This document shows positions 1-9,090 of a DNA stretch of 64,000 bases, in pieces. Origin of the DNA: Bacteroidota bacterium (GTDB lineage: Bacteria > Bacteroidota > Bacteroidia > Chitinophagales > Chitinophagaceae); NCBI GenBank assembly GCA_016868855.1, contig VGFP01000001.1, forward strand, positions 485,121-549,120, given 5' to 3'. Numbering within the stretch: the first letter of the stretch is position 1; every line of letters begins with the position of its first letter. Below the pieces are notes generated by a model. That model was given only the letters and a program-made list of their open reading frames with translations, was not told the origin of the DNA and searched no databases. A program made the translations under genes and the position numbers.

Positions 1-1112
1 ATGGTCTCGTCAACAGAAGGTGGTTCAACAATTACTTTTTGAAACCTCCTGTCCAGTGCACCGTCTTTTTCAATGTGCATGCGGTATTCATCCAATGTAG
101 AAGCTCCAATGCATTGAAGTTCTCCTCTTGAAAGCGCGGGTTTGAAAATATTGGAAGCATCAAGAGATCCACTTGCGCCCCCAGCGCCTACGATGGTATG
201 GATCTCATCTATAAAGAGGATGACATCACGATTTTTTTCCAACTCGGTCATGATCGCTTTCATTCGCTCCTCAAACTGTCCACGGTACTTTGTGCCTGCA
301 ACGAGTGCAGCTAGATCCAGTGAAACAACGCGTTTATCAAATAACACACGTGAAACTTTTCTCTGAACAATGCGCAATGCGAGTCCCTCTACAATCGCCG
401 TTTTACCCACACCGGGCTCTCCGATCAAAATAGGATTGTTCTTTTTTCTTCTGGAAAGAATCTGCGAGACTCTTTCGATTTCATTTTCTCTCCCAACGAT
501 TGGGTCCAATGAACCAGACTCGGCAAGCTTGGTGATATCCCTGCCGAAATTGTCCAATACTGGAGTCTTGCTTTTGGAACCTGCAGCAGCAGGACGCGCT
601 TTTGCCTGTGCACCTTTTCTTTCTTCATCAAATTCCTCTTCAGGCTCTTCAGAAAATTCACTTTTTACATCGTTGTTTCTGACAACACCCAGTTCATTTC
701 TGAACATGTCATAGTCAACATCAAATTGATTCAGTATTTGTGTAGCGATGTTCTCTTTGTTCTTGAGAATGGAGAGCAGAAGATGTTCAGTCTCAACCAT
801 CGCACTCTTCAGTGCTTTGGCCTCTAATACAGTTACACGTATTACTTTTTCTGCCTGACGGGTGAGTGGCAAACTGTTGATATTTTGGATATTCTTGCCT
901 GACTTGTCCTTTACCGCCATTTCAACTTCTTTCCTCAATTCATAGAGATCGACATTTAAGTTTTGCAGTACTTTCAATGCAGTATTTTCTCCTTCACGAA
1001 TGACGCCTAACAACAGATGCTCTGTTCCGATAAAATCATTTCCCAACCTCAACGCTTCTTCTCTGCTGTAGGAAATGATTTCCTTTACCTGTGCTGAAAA
1101 ATTGTTATCCAT
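1..1112 (-). CDS. clpC: ClpC-type ATP-dependent protease ATPase subunit, N-terminal part
   Basis: About 370 N-terminal residues of a ClpC/ClpA-family AAA+ unfoldase, which feeds substrates to the ClpP protease in the cytoplasm. The gene runs off the left edge. The ATG is at 1112 (protein begins MDNNFSAQ). Two Clp_N repeats occupy about residues 1-145, with the typical [14 protein letters not shown] and [11 protein letters not shown] segments. An acidic/Ala-rich linker follows. The first AAA+ domain shows Walker A GEPGVGKT (about residue 230) and Walker [10 protein letters not shown] (about 297), then the sensor-like GASTLDEYR. The second ATPase domain and ClpP loop lie outside the window, so ClpC rather than ClpB is called from the N-domain and short linker. 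The gene is divergent from the STAS gene. Confidence 0.93.
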   Translation of the reverse strand, partial: MDNNFSAQVKEIISYSREEALRLGNDFIGTEHLLLGVIREGENTALKVLQNLNVDLYELRKEVEMAVKDKSGKNIQNINSLPLTRQAEKVIRVTVLEAKALKSAMVETEHLLLSILKNKENIATQILNQFDVDYDMFRNELGVVRNNDVKSEFSEEPEEEFDEERKGAQAKARPAAAGSKSKTPVLDNFGRDITKLAESGSLDPIVGRENEIERVSQILSRRKKNNPILIGEPGVGKTAIVEGLALRIVQRKVSRVLFDKRVVSLDLAALVAGTKYRGQFEERMKAIMTELEKNRDVILFIDEIHTIVGAGGASGSLDASNIFKPALSRGELQCIGASTLDEYRMHIEKDGALDRRFQKVIVEPPSVDET

Positions 1113-1225
1113 AAATTTTGTTTGTTAGTCCCTTACAATAATACCGAATAATTCCCAAATTCTGCCGACTCCAATTCCTGTAGAATCGCATATTTGTCAA
1201 CATTAACCGAACTTAAACAAATCGG

Positions 1226-1233
1226 TATCTTTG
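1226..1233 (+). promoter_or_regulatory. Bacteroidota -7 element for the STAS gene
   Basis: TATCTTTG matches the Bacteroidota -7 consensus TAnnTTTG, 30 bp before the ATG at 1264. The nearest TTTG upstream (1193-1196) is 29 bp away, too far for a normal -33 element, so only the -7 box is well supported. Confidence 0.5.
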
Positions 1234-1263
1234 TTGCTTCAAACACATGCAAAAGGGTACTGA

Positions 1264-1638
1264 ATGAAAGTCAAAATTGATACCAAAGAAGTATTTAATG
1301 TCATAACCATTGAAGAGAAAGTTTTCACTGCAATTATGGCAGCAGAACTTATCAAAGCAATTGAAGACATTCAACAGCAAGAATGTTTAAATATCATTTT
1401 AAATTTTCAACATGTTCAAGAAGTTGAAACTGCATTGTTGACCGTATTGGAAGATATACAACAATTACAAAAAGGCATCGGTAAATCCTTCGTGGTATGC
1501 TCAATGTCGGGCGAAATACAACAAAAACTAGGAGTAGACAAAGAATATGAAAAATTTCATCTCCCCCCTACTGAGTCGGAAGCCTGGGACATCGTTCAAA
1601 TGGAGGAAATCGAAAGAGAGCTGGGATTAGATATTTAG
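1264..1638 (+). CDS. STAS-domain-like protein
   Basis: A 124-residue cytoplasmic protein with the size and alternating beta/alpha pattern of a stand-alone STAS domain (anti-sigma-factor antagonist fold). It has N-terminal strands, a central strand IILNFQHV followed by a helix, then the strand SFVVCSMS and a last helix before an acidic tail (EEIERELGLD). In canonical antagonists the turn before the helix is DSSG with a phosphorylated Ser; here it reads VETA, so classical phosphoregulation is doubtful. The gene is monocistronic, between divergent clpC and tRNA-Asp. The fold assignment is from pattern only; no partner kinase or anti-sigma factor is in the window. Confidence 0.6.
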   Translation: MKVKIDTKEVFNVITIEEKVFTAIMAAELIKAIEDIQQQECLNIILNFQHVQEVETALLTVLEDIQQLQKGIGKSFVVCSMSGEIQQKLGVDKEYEKFHLPPTESEAWDIVQMEEIERELGLDI

Positions 1639-1670
1639 CTTTTTGATTTTACGATTTGAAAGGAAATATT

Positions 1671-1678
1671 TACATTTG
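1671..1678 (+). promoter_or_regulatory. -7 element of tRNA-Asp promoter
   Basis: TACATTTG lies 13 bp before the tRNA, consistent with a start near 1685. A TTTG at 1642-1645 is a loosely spaced candidate -33 box (25 bp). Confidence 0.6.
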
Positions 1679-1691
1679 CAGCCCATTGAAT

Positions 1692-1765
1692 GGATCGGTA
1701 GTTCAGTTGGTTAGAATGCCGCCCTGTCACGGCGGAGGTCGCGGGTTCGAGTCCCGTCCGGTCCG
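1692..1765 (+). tRNA. tRNA-Asp (GTC)
   Basis: Full cloverleaf of 74 nt. The acceptor GGATCGG pairs with CCGGTCC with one G-U pair, the anticodon loop is CTGTCAC (anticodon GTC), the T-loop is GGTTCGAGTCC, and the discriminator is G. CCA is not encoded. A hairpin terminator follows directly. Confidence 0.97.
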
Positions 1766-1770
1766 CAGAA

Positions 1771-1800
1771 GGTTCACAAGATTAATTGTGAGCCTTTTTT
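1771..1800 (+). terminator. Rho-independent terminator of tRNA-Asp
   Basis: GGTTCACAA (1771-1779) pairs with TTGTGAGCC (1786-1794) and is followed by TTTTTT. The TGA stop codon of the convergent CPBP gene lies inside the hairpin. Confidence 0.85.
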
Positions 1801-2514
1801 GTTTCTGTATTGCAAGAGTAAAAAATTCAAAACAATAAAACCAAGCATCGGTAGATAAAAAATCAGGAAGTAGGTCCCGTACCCTACTGTAATCTGTGGA
1901 CTCGGTTTTGCAAGGATCCAAATTCCTCTACCAATGCTTCCACTGGAGAATGCAAATCCCTGTGTAACATTCCAACCCAGGTGCATGGCAATGGTTGCAT
2001 ACAATGAACCCGACTTTGCATATCCCCATGCATACAAACAACCAACAATGGATGTAGTGAGAAAAACTTGCACCATAGCTGGAATATTTCCCCATACTTC
2101 AAAGCTGAACCAGTGATAGATGCCAAATGAAACAGAAGAGATCAACAAAGCATTTATTTTCCCAAGCCATTTGATCAACAAATAAAACAGCACACCGCGG
2201 AAGATCAATTCTTCAAACAAAACTGACTTGATATTCCACCAAACACCTTTCAACAATAAAAGCAAATCAAATGCGGGATTCAACACCCAAGATTCCTGAG
2301 CAAATAAGATTCTGAAAACAAATCCCATTGCACAGGTTCCCATTGAAACCATCAGAAAAATGAAAAAATCAGTCACCCGCTTTTGATTGGGCATCCATCC
2401 AAGCACCTCCAACCTCCTGCTGTCGAAGTAATATATCAGGGCATAAGAAAGTAACAACTGAACGATCAATCCAAGCATAGTGCCTAAAACTATTGAATCT
2501 TTAATTATCCACAT
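1774..2514 (-). CDS. CPBP family intramembrane metalloprotease
   Basis: A multi-spanning inner-membrane protein of 246 residues of the CPBP/Abi (CAAX protease and bacteriocin-processing) family. Family motif 1 is visible as EELIFRGVLF (Glu-Glu...Arg), followed by the FGIYHW helix. Motif 4 is present as AMHLGWNVTQG, supplying the His and Asn. The catalytic Glu and His are therefore all there. Start: the open frame extends to a TTG at 2520, but the ATG at 2514 (MWIIKDS) is preferred. The tail is basic (QYRNKKGS). In bacteria such proteins process membrane substrates or give self-immunity to bacteriocins; no bacteriocin locus adjoins, so the substrate is unknown. Confidence 0.88.
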   Translation of the reverse strand: MWIIKDSIVLGTMLGLIVQLLLSYALIYYFDSRRLEVLGWMPNQKRVTDFFIFLMVSMGTCAMGFVFRILFAQESWVLNPAFDLLLLLKGVWWNIKSVLFEELIFRGVLFYLLIKWLGKINALLISSVSFGIYHWFSFEVWGNIPAMVQVFLTTSIVGCLYAWGYAKSGSLYATIAMHLGWNVTQGFAFSSGSIGRGIWILAKPSPQITVGYGTYFLIFYLPMLGFIVLNFLLLQYRNKKGSQLIL

Positions 2515-2610
2515 AAACAACTTGCATCAAGCTGAATTTCAATGATTTAATGCCATAATTCATTTCTATTTTATTTTCTACCTTTACACCCCTGAAACCA
2601 AACCAAAACT

Positions 2611-3597
2611 ATGGCAGAGAGCAGCGCTAGACAATATTTGGATTTCGAAAAGCCCATCAAAGATTTATACGATCAAATAAATCAACTCAAGGCAACTGCA
2701 GAAAAAAACAGGGTTGACCTTACCTCATTGATAAAAGAGTTGGAAGAGAAAATACTTGAGAAAAAAGAAGAAATAAACAAGGGACTCACCAGTTGGCAAA
2801 AAGTTCAGCTGAGCAGGCACCCTGATCGGCCATATACCCTCTCCTACATCGAAAGAATCTGCACCGACTTTGTTGAAATGCACGGAGATAGAAATTTTAA
2901 AGATGACAAAGCCATTGTAGGGGGATTCGGAAAAATCGATGGACAAACAGTCATGATCCTTGGTCAGCAAAAAGGAACCAATACCAAAACCCGCCAGCTT
3001 AGAAATTTTGGAATGGCCAATCCGGAAGGATACAGAAAAGCATTGCGCTTGATGAAGCTGGCAGAGAAATTCAACAAACCAATAGTTACACTGGTAGATA
3101 CCCCCGGCGCATTCCCCGGCATTGAAGCCGAAGAACGCGGACAAGGAGAAGCCATCGCCAGAAACATATATGAAATGCTTCGCTTAAAAGTCCCGGTTGT
3201 TTGTGTAATCATCGGCGAAGGGGCCAGTGGCGGTGCAATGGGAATTGGAGTGGGTGACAGGGTTTTCATGATGGAGAATACCTGGTATACCGTGATTTCT
3301 CCTGAGAGCTGCAGCTCCATCCTATGGAGAAGTTGGGACCAAAAAGAAAAGGCAGCAGAAGAATTGAAACTGACGTCTGACCATATGCTCAAATTCGGAC
3401 TGGTTGACGGAGTGATACCAGAACCATTGGGCGGAGCACACTGGGACCATGACCTGGCTGCTTCAATGGTGAAAGAGCAAGTGGTAAAATCAATCCAAGA
3501 ACTCAAATCGCTCGATCCCGAAAAAAGAATTGACGAGAGGATAGAAAAATTTGCAAAAATGGGCAGATGGGAAGAAGCATCCGCCAATCAATCATAA
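2611..3597 (+). CDS. accA: Acetyl-CoA carboxylase carboxyltransferase subunit alpha
   Basis: A 328-residue alpha subunit of acetyl-CoA carboxyltransferase, which with AccD transfers CO2 from biotin-BCCP to acetyl-CoA in the first step of fatty-acid synthesis. The N-terminal coiled coil (residues 10-60) is followed by the family signature [10 protein letters not shown], by DTPGAFPG, and by the oxyanion/CoA-binding [12 protein letters not shown]. Length is normal. A degenerate -7 box TACCTTTA is at 2579-2586. dapA starts 3 bp after the stop, so the two are probably co-transcribed; accD is not in the window. Confidence 0.97.
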   Translation: MAESSARQYLDFEKPIKDLYDQINQLKATAEKNRVDLTSLIKELEEKILEKKEEINKGLTSWQKVQLSRHPDRPYTLSYIERICTDFVEMHGDRNFKDDKAIVGGFGKIDGQTVMILGQQKGTNTKTRQLRNFGMANPEGYRKALRLMKLAEKFNKPIVTLVDTPGAFPGIEAEERGQGEAIARNIYEMLRLKVPVVCVIIGEGASGGAMGIGVGDRVFMMENTWYTVISPESCSSILWRSWDQKEKAAEELKLTSDHMLKFGLVDGVIPEPLGGAHWDHDLAASMVKEQVVKSIQELKSLDPEKRIDERIEKFAKMGRWEEASANQS

Positions 3598-3600
3598 CCA

Positions 3601-4485
3601 ATGAAAGTCAAGCATCCATTCGCAGGTACCGGTGTGGCTATAGTAACTCCTTTTTTGGAAAATGGTGAAATCGATACCGCTTCTCTAGAAAAGCTGGTCA
3701 ATCATATGGCAGACGGCGGGGTTGAATATATCGTTGCATTGGGCACCACAGGTGAAAATCCAACGCTAAACAAAAATGAAAGACAACAAGTGTATTCACT
3801 TGTAAATCAATTTAATAAAGGAAGATTAAGATTGGTGGCTGGTATCGGAGGGAATGACACCAGGGCTGTGGTCCAATCCATGAAGGATTTTGATCTTACC
3901 GGATACAGCGCAATCCTTTCTGTGAGCCCCTACTACAACAAACCCAACAACGAGGGACTCGTTCAACACTATAAGGCAATCAATGACAACAGTCCCCTTC
4001 CTGTCATCATGTACAATGTTCCAGGAAGAACAGGCATGAATGTAAATGTTGACACCACCCTCAGAATTGCGAGGGAATGCAAGAAAATTATTGCCACCAA
4101 GGAAGCATCAGGGAACATTGAACAAATCATGCAAATCATCAGGGACAAGCCTGAGGGATTTGAAGTGATCAGCGGCGATGACGGCATCACACTGCCGATT
4201 ATGGCCTGCGGTGCCATTGGGGTGATATCCGTAGTTGGAAATGCATACCCAAAACTGATATCGGACATGGTCAGGAACTGCCAGGATGGAAAATTTGCAG
4301 AAGCCAGACCGGCACATGAAAAAATGTTACCGCTCATTTCAAGCATGTTTGCAGAAGGCAATCCAAGTGGCATCAAAGCTTATTTATCTGAGCTGGGCAT
4401 CACCAAAAACACTTTCAGACTTCCAGTTGTGGGTGTGAGCGATGCATTGATGCAAACGATCCAATCACTTATGAAATCCGTCTAA
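3601..4485 (+). CDS. dapA: 4-hydroxy-tetrahydrodipicolinate synthase
   Basis: A TIM-barrel lyase of 294 residues that condenses pyruvate with aspartate-4-semialdehyde, the committed step to lysine and meso-diaminopimelate for peptidoglycan. Visible are the substrate loop GTTGE (48-52), the tyrosine YY at 111-112, Tyr138 with Arg143 in YNVPGRTG, and the Schiff-base Lys167 in IATKEASGN. All catalytic residues are present. It follows accA by 3 bp. Its substrate supplier aspartate kinase lies about 41 kb away in this window. Confidence 0.97.
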   Translation: MKVKHPFAGTGVAIVTPFLENGEIDTASLEKLVNHMADGGVEYIVALGTTGENPTLNKNERQQVYSLVNQFNKGRLRLVAGIGGNDTRAVVQSMKDFDLTGYSAILSVSPYYNKPNNEGLVQHYKAINDNSPLPVIMYNVPGRTGMNVNVDTTLRIARECKKIIATKEASGNIEQIMQIIRDKPEGFEVISGDDGITLPIMACGAIGVISVVGNAYPKLISDMVRNCQDGKFAEARPAHEKMLPLISSMFAEGNPSGIKAYLSELGITKNTFRLPVVGVSDALMQTIQSLMKSV

Positions 4486-4513
4486 GGATTCGTTGGCATT
4501 CCGGAACGATTGA

Positions 4514-6862
4514 TCAGAAATCAACCTTGTAGCCAAATACCGGTATTCTTCCCAACAAATAATTATAGGTGATTTTTCCCTGATTTGCATCGTAGCGATG
4601 GCTGATGGGATTTTTTCTGTTGGTGGCATTTTGAACACCCAATATCAAACTGCCGGTTGTTTTTTTATATTGAACCTTCCACTCGAATTGCGTATCCAAT
4701 CGAAATATACTCCTGAGCTTTTCTTCATTGTACCTAGATATAATTGTTACGGTGGTTCTACGAATGGCAGATTGCACGAGATCGATGGGTGTAACCCGAA
4801 CACCTCCCATTGAAATCAGTTTCATATCGAATCCAATATAAGAGGGACGCCTGGTTTTCAATACCCACTCCTTTCCTAACAGAAGGGTGAATGAGTTGTT
4901 GGAATTGTAGCGGGTGCTTCTCCAAAATTTATCTGAAGGCCTGTATTCGGATTGATATAAACTCAGTGTGCTCAATAAATAAAATCGATCGTTCCAATAC
5001 CTGTCCAACGTAAACTCCAAACCATAATTCTGTCCGAGTCCCTTGTTGGCCAGCGTTTCGATGGAAAAGTCATCATCCAGGTTGATGACACTGTAATTGC
5101 TCGTACGCAAAGCATGTATAGGAATATTAAACAGCCATTGGTAATACACTTCTGTCCTCAGGTTCCAGTCTTTTGCAATTTGAATGGAATATCCCAACAC
5201 ATAATGCTTCGATTTGCTGAAGTCAAGCATTTTGTTGGGCATCACGGTATCATTGCCAACGCGGATGCGTGCAAAGTAATTACCAAGTGGTTGGATTTGT
5301 GCGTGCATGCCATATCCAAAACTAAGTGACTGGCTGTTGTCAATTTGGTAGCGGAGTCCGAATCTGGGCTGAAAAGCACTTGACTGGTTGAGTGAGAGCT
5401 GCTGTCCGTGTCCACCTAACTGAAATGAAAACTTATTGGATGCATCCCATTTCCATTGAACAAAATAATTGGTTAACCAAGTGGACCCGTTGTTTTTGAT
5501 TTTATCTCTCAGCACATTGCTAACAGCCTCTCGTTGCTGAAGATTGAATGCAATATCTTTTGTATAGGCTCCCAATTTAAACAAATGATGTTTGCTTGCC
5601 TTGAATGTGATGATGGATGAAAACTGAGTATTCCATTCGGAAAACTTGTTGATCCTCGAGAACACAACTGGTGCATTGAACTTATCCAGTCGGCTGTCTT
5701 CTTCACGGTAGAGGTAGCCATTTTTACTCAGTACTGATCTCCATAATATTCTTTTTCCGATATTGATTTGGTGGGAAATCCCCAGTGCACCTGCATTTGC
5801 AGCATCGAGCGAGCTGCTTCGAGTGGAGGGATCGTTTACCCAAGTGATGCTGTCTCTTGCCAATTCATCATACTGCTTGCTCAGTCCACCGAACCCAAAT
5901 ACTGAGAAACTGCCGATTTTCTTGGTGGGCAGATGAATATTGAGTGAAAGGTCTTGAAATGAAGTGGGCTTATCAGAAATATTGAAGCCCAATTTTTGCA
6001 TGAGCGTGAGAAATCCATATCGGTAGTTGATCAGATAGGATCCGCCATATCCTTTTTTGAAATACCCTTCCGTTGCAAAATCAATCCCCAATGTACTCAG
6101 TGAAAAAGTATGTTCTCTTTTGTCCTTGTTTCCTTTTCTCAATTTGATATCAAATACGCCGGAGAGGGCATTGCCGTATTCTGCAGGAAAGGCACTTGTC
6201 ATGAAATCGGAATTGGCCAGCAGTTGTGCGCTCAACATGGAAATGGCACCACCGGATGTACCTACCCGGGCAAAGTGATTTGGATTGGGAATATCTACTC
6301 CTTCCATCCGCCACAGCAGACCATTCGGTGCATTGCCTCTGATGATCAGACCGTTTCCATCTCCAGCACTTGCCACTCCAGCAAAATTGGCTGCGATTCT
6401 TGCGGGGTCATTCAGTCCAGCTGCAAATCTCCGGGTTTCCTCCACGCTGAACATCCGAGCGCTCACCATCGCAAGATCATTAATGGGCCTGGATTTATTT
6501 CGACTTGATCGGATGATGATTTCTTTGGAGGTGGAAAGATCCTCGTCCATCTCTACCGTCAGTACCAATTCTTTTCCAGATTCCACCAGCAGGTTGTTCA
6601 GCAGAACTGGCCTGAATCCGATATGGGTGATGATAACAGATGTTCTTCCAACCGGAATATTGTTCAGTTGAAAGAATCCAGTTGAATCAGAAATGGCTGA
6701 CTTTCCTTCCGTACCGATAATTTTGATGGTAGCAGATGAAATGACTGTTTTGATGTTTCGCTCTGTGATCCTTCCTTTGATGGATTGCAGTGGGACTGGC
6801 TGTCCACCTACCCACATAACAAGGAAGCAGCCCAATAGTATGAACAATAGTTTTTTCCACAT
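4514..6862 (-). CDS. TonB-dependent receptor with carboxypeptidase-like regulatory domain
   Basis: Outer-membrane receptor of about 782 residues. After a signal peptide ending near VGGQP comes a carboxypeptidase-D-like beta-sandwich (about 30-110: IKGRITERN to VEMDEDL). A plug follows, with LIIRGNAPNGLLWRMEGVDIPNPNHF, and then a long beta-barrel ending in an aromatic residue (KVDF). The open frame reaches a TTG at 6874, but the ATG at 6862 (MWKKLLFILLG) starts the signal peptide and is preferred. No SusD partner, metal motif or sugar-utilisation gene adjoins, so the ligand cannot be told. It is convergent with dapA (29 bp) and divergent from the next gene. Confidence 0.9.
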   Translation of the reverse strand: MWKKLLFILLGCFLVMWVGGQPVPLQSIKGRITERNIKTVISSATIKIIGTEGKSAISDSTGFFQLNNIPVGRTSVIITHIGFRPVLLNNLLVESGKELVLTVEMDEDLSTSKEIIIRSSRNKSRPINDLAMVSARMFSVEETRRFAAGLNDPARIAANFAGVASAGDGNGLIIRGNAPNGLLWRMEGVDIPNPNHFARVGTSGGAISMLSAQLLANSDFMTSAFPAEYGNALSGVFDIKLRKGNKDKREHTFSLSTLGIDFATEGYFKKGYGGSYLINYRYGFLTLMQKLGFNISDKPTSFQDLSLNIHLPTKKIGSFSVFGFGGLSKQYDELARDSITWVNDPSTRSSSLDAANAGALGISHQINIGKRILWRSVLSKNGYLYREEDSRLDKFNAPVVFSRINKFSEWNTQFSSIITFKASKHHLFKLGAYTKDIAFNLQQREAVSNVLRDKIKNNGSTWLTNYFVQWKWDASNKFSFQLGGHGQQLSLNQSSAFQPRFGLRYQIDNSQSLSFGYGMHAQIQPLGNYFARIRVGNDTVMPNKMLDFSKSKHYVLGYSIQIAKDWNLRTEVYYQWLFNIPIHALRTSNYSVINLDDDFSIETLANKGLGQNYGLEFTLDRYWNDRFYLLSTLSLYQSEYRPSDKFWRSTRYNSNNSFTLLLGKEWVLKTRRPSYIGFDMKLISMGGVRVTPIDLVQSAIRRTTVTIISRYNEEKLRSIFRLDTQFEWKVQYKKTTGSLILGVQNATNRKNPISHRYDANQGKITYNYLLGRIPVFGYKVDF

Positions 6863-6962
6863 CGGTACCGGCAATATAGCTTCTGCATTTTAATTTGATG
6901 GGGAATGATTGCATATTTTTTCGGATATTCATTGAAACCAAGACTGCATGCGGCATATAACC

Positions 6963-7625
6963 ATGGATCCGTTTAGCCTGGAGTGGCTGATTTGCATCAC
7001 TGCAGTATTGCTGGTCATGTTAATGTTGATATACCTTCCCGATTACATCGAAACAGCCAGGCATCCTAATTATGGGAAGCTCATCGGACTGGCATTGTTC
7101 CTGAATCTCATCATCGAAAACTGGTATTGTTGGCAATCTGGTATTTGGGATTTGAGAAGCAATCTTCCTTTGCATTTATGTGGTATCAGCGGACTCCTTT
7201 CAATCATCCTCTATTTCAGATACAATGAAACACTGGCCAACTTACTTTTTTATTGGGGCATCACAGGGGGGATCCATTCGTTGATAACGCCTGAATTTGA
7301 TCTGGGCAATGAGGGGTATTTATACTATGGATACTTTGTGAGTCACGGTGGACTTATACTCACCAGTCTTTTCATGATCAAGCACAGAGGATTCAAGCCC
7401 TTGGAGGGATCATGGTTGAAGGCATTTTTTCATATCCAATTGGCTGTGTTGGTAATTGGATTGTTCAACTGGTCAACCGGTTCCAATTATATGTATTTGT
7501 CTGCTCCGCCCATTGTCGATAACCCACTGATCATTGGAGATTGGCCTTGGCTTTTGCTCATTTCTATATCTTGTACAAGGGATTTCATATCAAAAAAGTT
7601 TTCAGGTCCTGACCGATTAATATGA
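6963..7625 (+). CDS. YwaF/TIGR02206-like integral membrane protein
   Basis: About 220 residues with six or seven hydrophobic helices. Features typical of the TIGR02206/YwaF family are LPLHLCGISGLLSI, a WGITGGIHSLITPEF turn and the VSHGGL helix. The biochemical function of the family is unknown. Start chosen at ATG 6963 (MDPFSLEWL), which resembles family N-termini; an in-frame ATG at 6948 would add five residues. The gene is alone, with its probable terminator about 120 bp downstream. Confidence 0.75.
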   Translation: MDPFSLEWLICITAVLLVMLMLIYLPDYIETARHPNYGKLIGLALFLNLIIENWYCWQSGIWDLRSNLPLHLCGISGLLSIILYFRYNETLANLLFYWGITGGIHSLITPEFDLGNEGYLYYGYFVSHGGLILTSLFMIKHRGFKPLEGSWLKAFFHIQLAVLVIGLFNWSTGSNYMYLSAPPIVDNPLIIGDWPWLLLISISCTRDFISKKFSGPDRLI

Positions 7626-7742
7626 AGTTCACAATAGGATAACAGTCCACTAACCATTCCATCATATTGAAATTTGACTTTCGCTCTAGCCGAAAGGTCA
7701 AGGTAAAATGAGGCGCAAACCTTATTTTCTTTTAATTGCAAA

Positions 7743-7771
7743 GCCCCTCTATTCCTGGAGGGGCGATTTTT
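7743..7771 (+). terminator. Rho-independent terminator
   Basis: GCCCCTC (7743-7749) pairs with GAGGGGC (7758-7764), then GATTTTTT. It ends the transcript of the preceding membrane-protein gene, although it lies about 120 bp beyond the stop codon. Confidence 0.75.
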
Positions 7772-7860
7772 TGAGATTTGGTAACAATTTGATAATACAG
7801 AATTGTGTGTAAGCTCTGACTGATTTTTGACTTTTGTGCAGCAATTAAAAGAAACTTATC

Positions 7861-9072
7861 TTGAAAAGAATAACAGTCCCCCTGCTGTGTATTTTCACCA
7901 TTTTTATGATTTCTCCATCAAGAAGCCTTTCGCAATCACAAGAGAAAAAACCAACAAAAGCGTGGTATGAAACCATTTCTCTGAGGGGTTATGTACAAGT
8001 CAGGTACAACCGTCTTCTTGAAACAAATAAAAATTTAAAATGTGAGCAATGCGATGTTTCGTGGGGTGACAATGGAGGATTTGCAATCAGAAGAGGTCGA
8101 CTGATTTTCAGTGGTAATCTGACAGACAGGATATTTTTTTACATTCAACCAGATTTTGGAAGCAGAACTGGTACTACCCTTCAGATTTTTCAATTGAGGG
8201 ATGCTTATATAGACATTGGCTTTGATAAAAAAAATGAATTCCGATTGAGAGTTGGACAGAGCAAAGTCCCCTTTGGATTTGAAAATCTGCAGTCCTCTCA
8301 AAACAGGATTCCCCTTGATCGCGCAGATGCATTTAACTCCGCTGTTTCCAATGAAAGAGACATGGGTGCTTTTTTTTACTACGCACCTGCCAGCACCAGG
8401 GCATTGTTTGCTTCGCTTGTGCGTGATAATTTGAAAGGTTCAGGTGATTATGGCGTGTTTGGTTTGGGTGTTTACAATGGTCAAACAGCCAACAGGCCAG
8501 AATTGAACAATACATTGCATATTGTCAGCAGACTGAGCTATCCAATTGAGATAGGTAGTCAAATCATTGAGCCAGGCATACAAGCTCATATAGGAAAATT
8601 TGTTGTTCCTGCGGAAAACAGAAGTACCGGAGTAAAATCAATCAAATCATTTGAGTTCAATGATAAACGCATGGCAGGATCTTTTGTACTCTATCCAAAG
8701 CCATTTGGTATTCAGGCAGAGTACAATATTGGGAATGGTCCACAATACAACCCAATAAAGGATTCTATAGAACAAAGAAATTTGAAAGGAGGCTATGCAA
8801 CATTCACCTACAAGGCCAAAGGAAAAAGAAAAGATGAATATTTCTTCCCCTTTACAAGATTACAAACATACGACGGAGGAAAGAAACACGAGTTGGACGC
8901 AAGAAGTTACCGGGTTAGAGAAATTGAATCTGGAGTAGAGTGGCAAGTGAATAAGTCTCTTGAAATCACTGCATCCTATGTGATCTCAGACAGAAGATTC
9001 GAAGACAGCAGGCTCAAAAACAACAGCCAAAAAGGAAGATTGCTGAGGTTACAAGCACAATTAAATTTTTAA
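7861..9072 (+). CDS. Phosphate-selective porin (OprP/OprO-like)
   Basis: A 403-residue outer-membrane porin. The start is TTG at 7861, since it opens a clear signal peptide (MKRITVPLLCIFTIFM...SLSQ). The mature part begins with SLRGYVQVRYNRL, the usual first strand of the family, followed by the RRGRLIFSG and FYIQPDFG strands, and ends with a typical C-terminal strand (LRLQAQLNF). The family forms anion- or phosphate-selective channels. Two phosphate-transport genes follow at 18 and 29 bp, so this is the outer-membrane entry of a phosphate-uptake operon. Two internal Cys (CEQC) near residue 60 are unusual for a porin. Confidence 0.88.
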   Translation: MKRITVPLLCIFTIFMISPSRSLSQSQEKKPTKAWYETISLRGYVQVRYNRLLETNKNLKCEQCDVSWGDNGGFAIRRGRLIFSGNLTDRIFFYIQPDFGSRTGTTLQIFQLRDAYIDIGFDKKNEFRLRVGQSKVPFGFENLQSSQNRIPLDRADAFNSAVSNERDMGAFFYYAPASTRALFASLVRDNLKGSGDYGVFGLGVYNGQTANRPELNNTLHIVSRLSYPIEIGSQIIEPGIQAHIGKFVVPAENRSTGVKSIKSFEFNDKRMAGSFVLYPKPFGIQAEYNIGNGPQYNPIKDSIEQRNLKGGYATFTYKAKGKRKDEYFFPFTRLQTYDGGKKHELDARSYRVREIESGVEWQVNKSLEITASYVISDRRFEDSRLKNNSQKGRLLRLQAQLNF

Positions 9073-9090
9073 TCATTAAAATATATCAAG

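Noticed and set aside
1774..2514. Bacteriocin immunity/processing locus
   Set aside because: The CPBP protease has no bacteriocin, ABC exporter or regulator next to it.
2964..3587. A 207-codon antisense frame in accA
   Set aside because: accA is unmistakable on the other strand; the antisense translation is low-complexity Ser/Pro/Phe.
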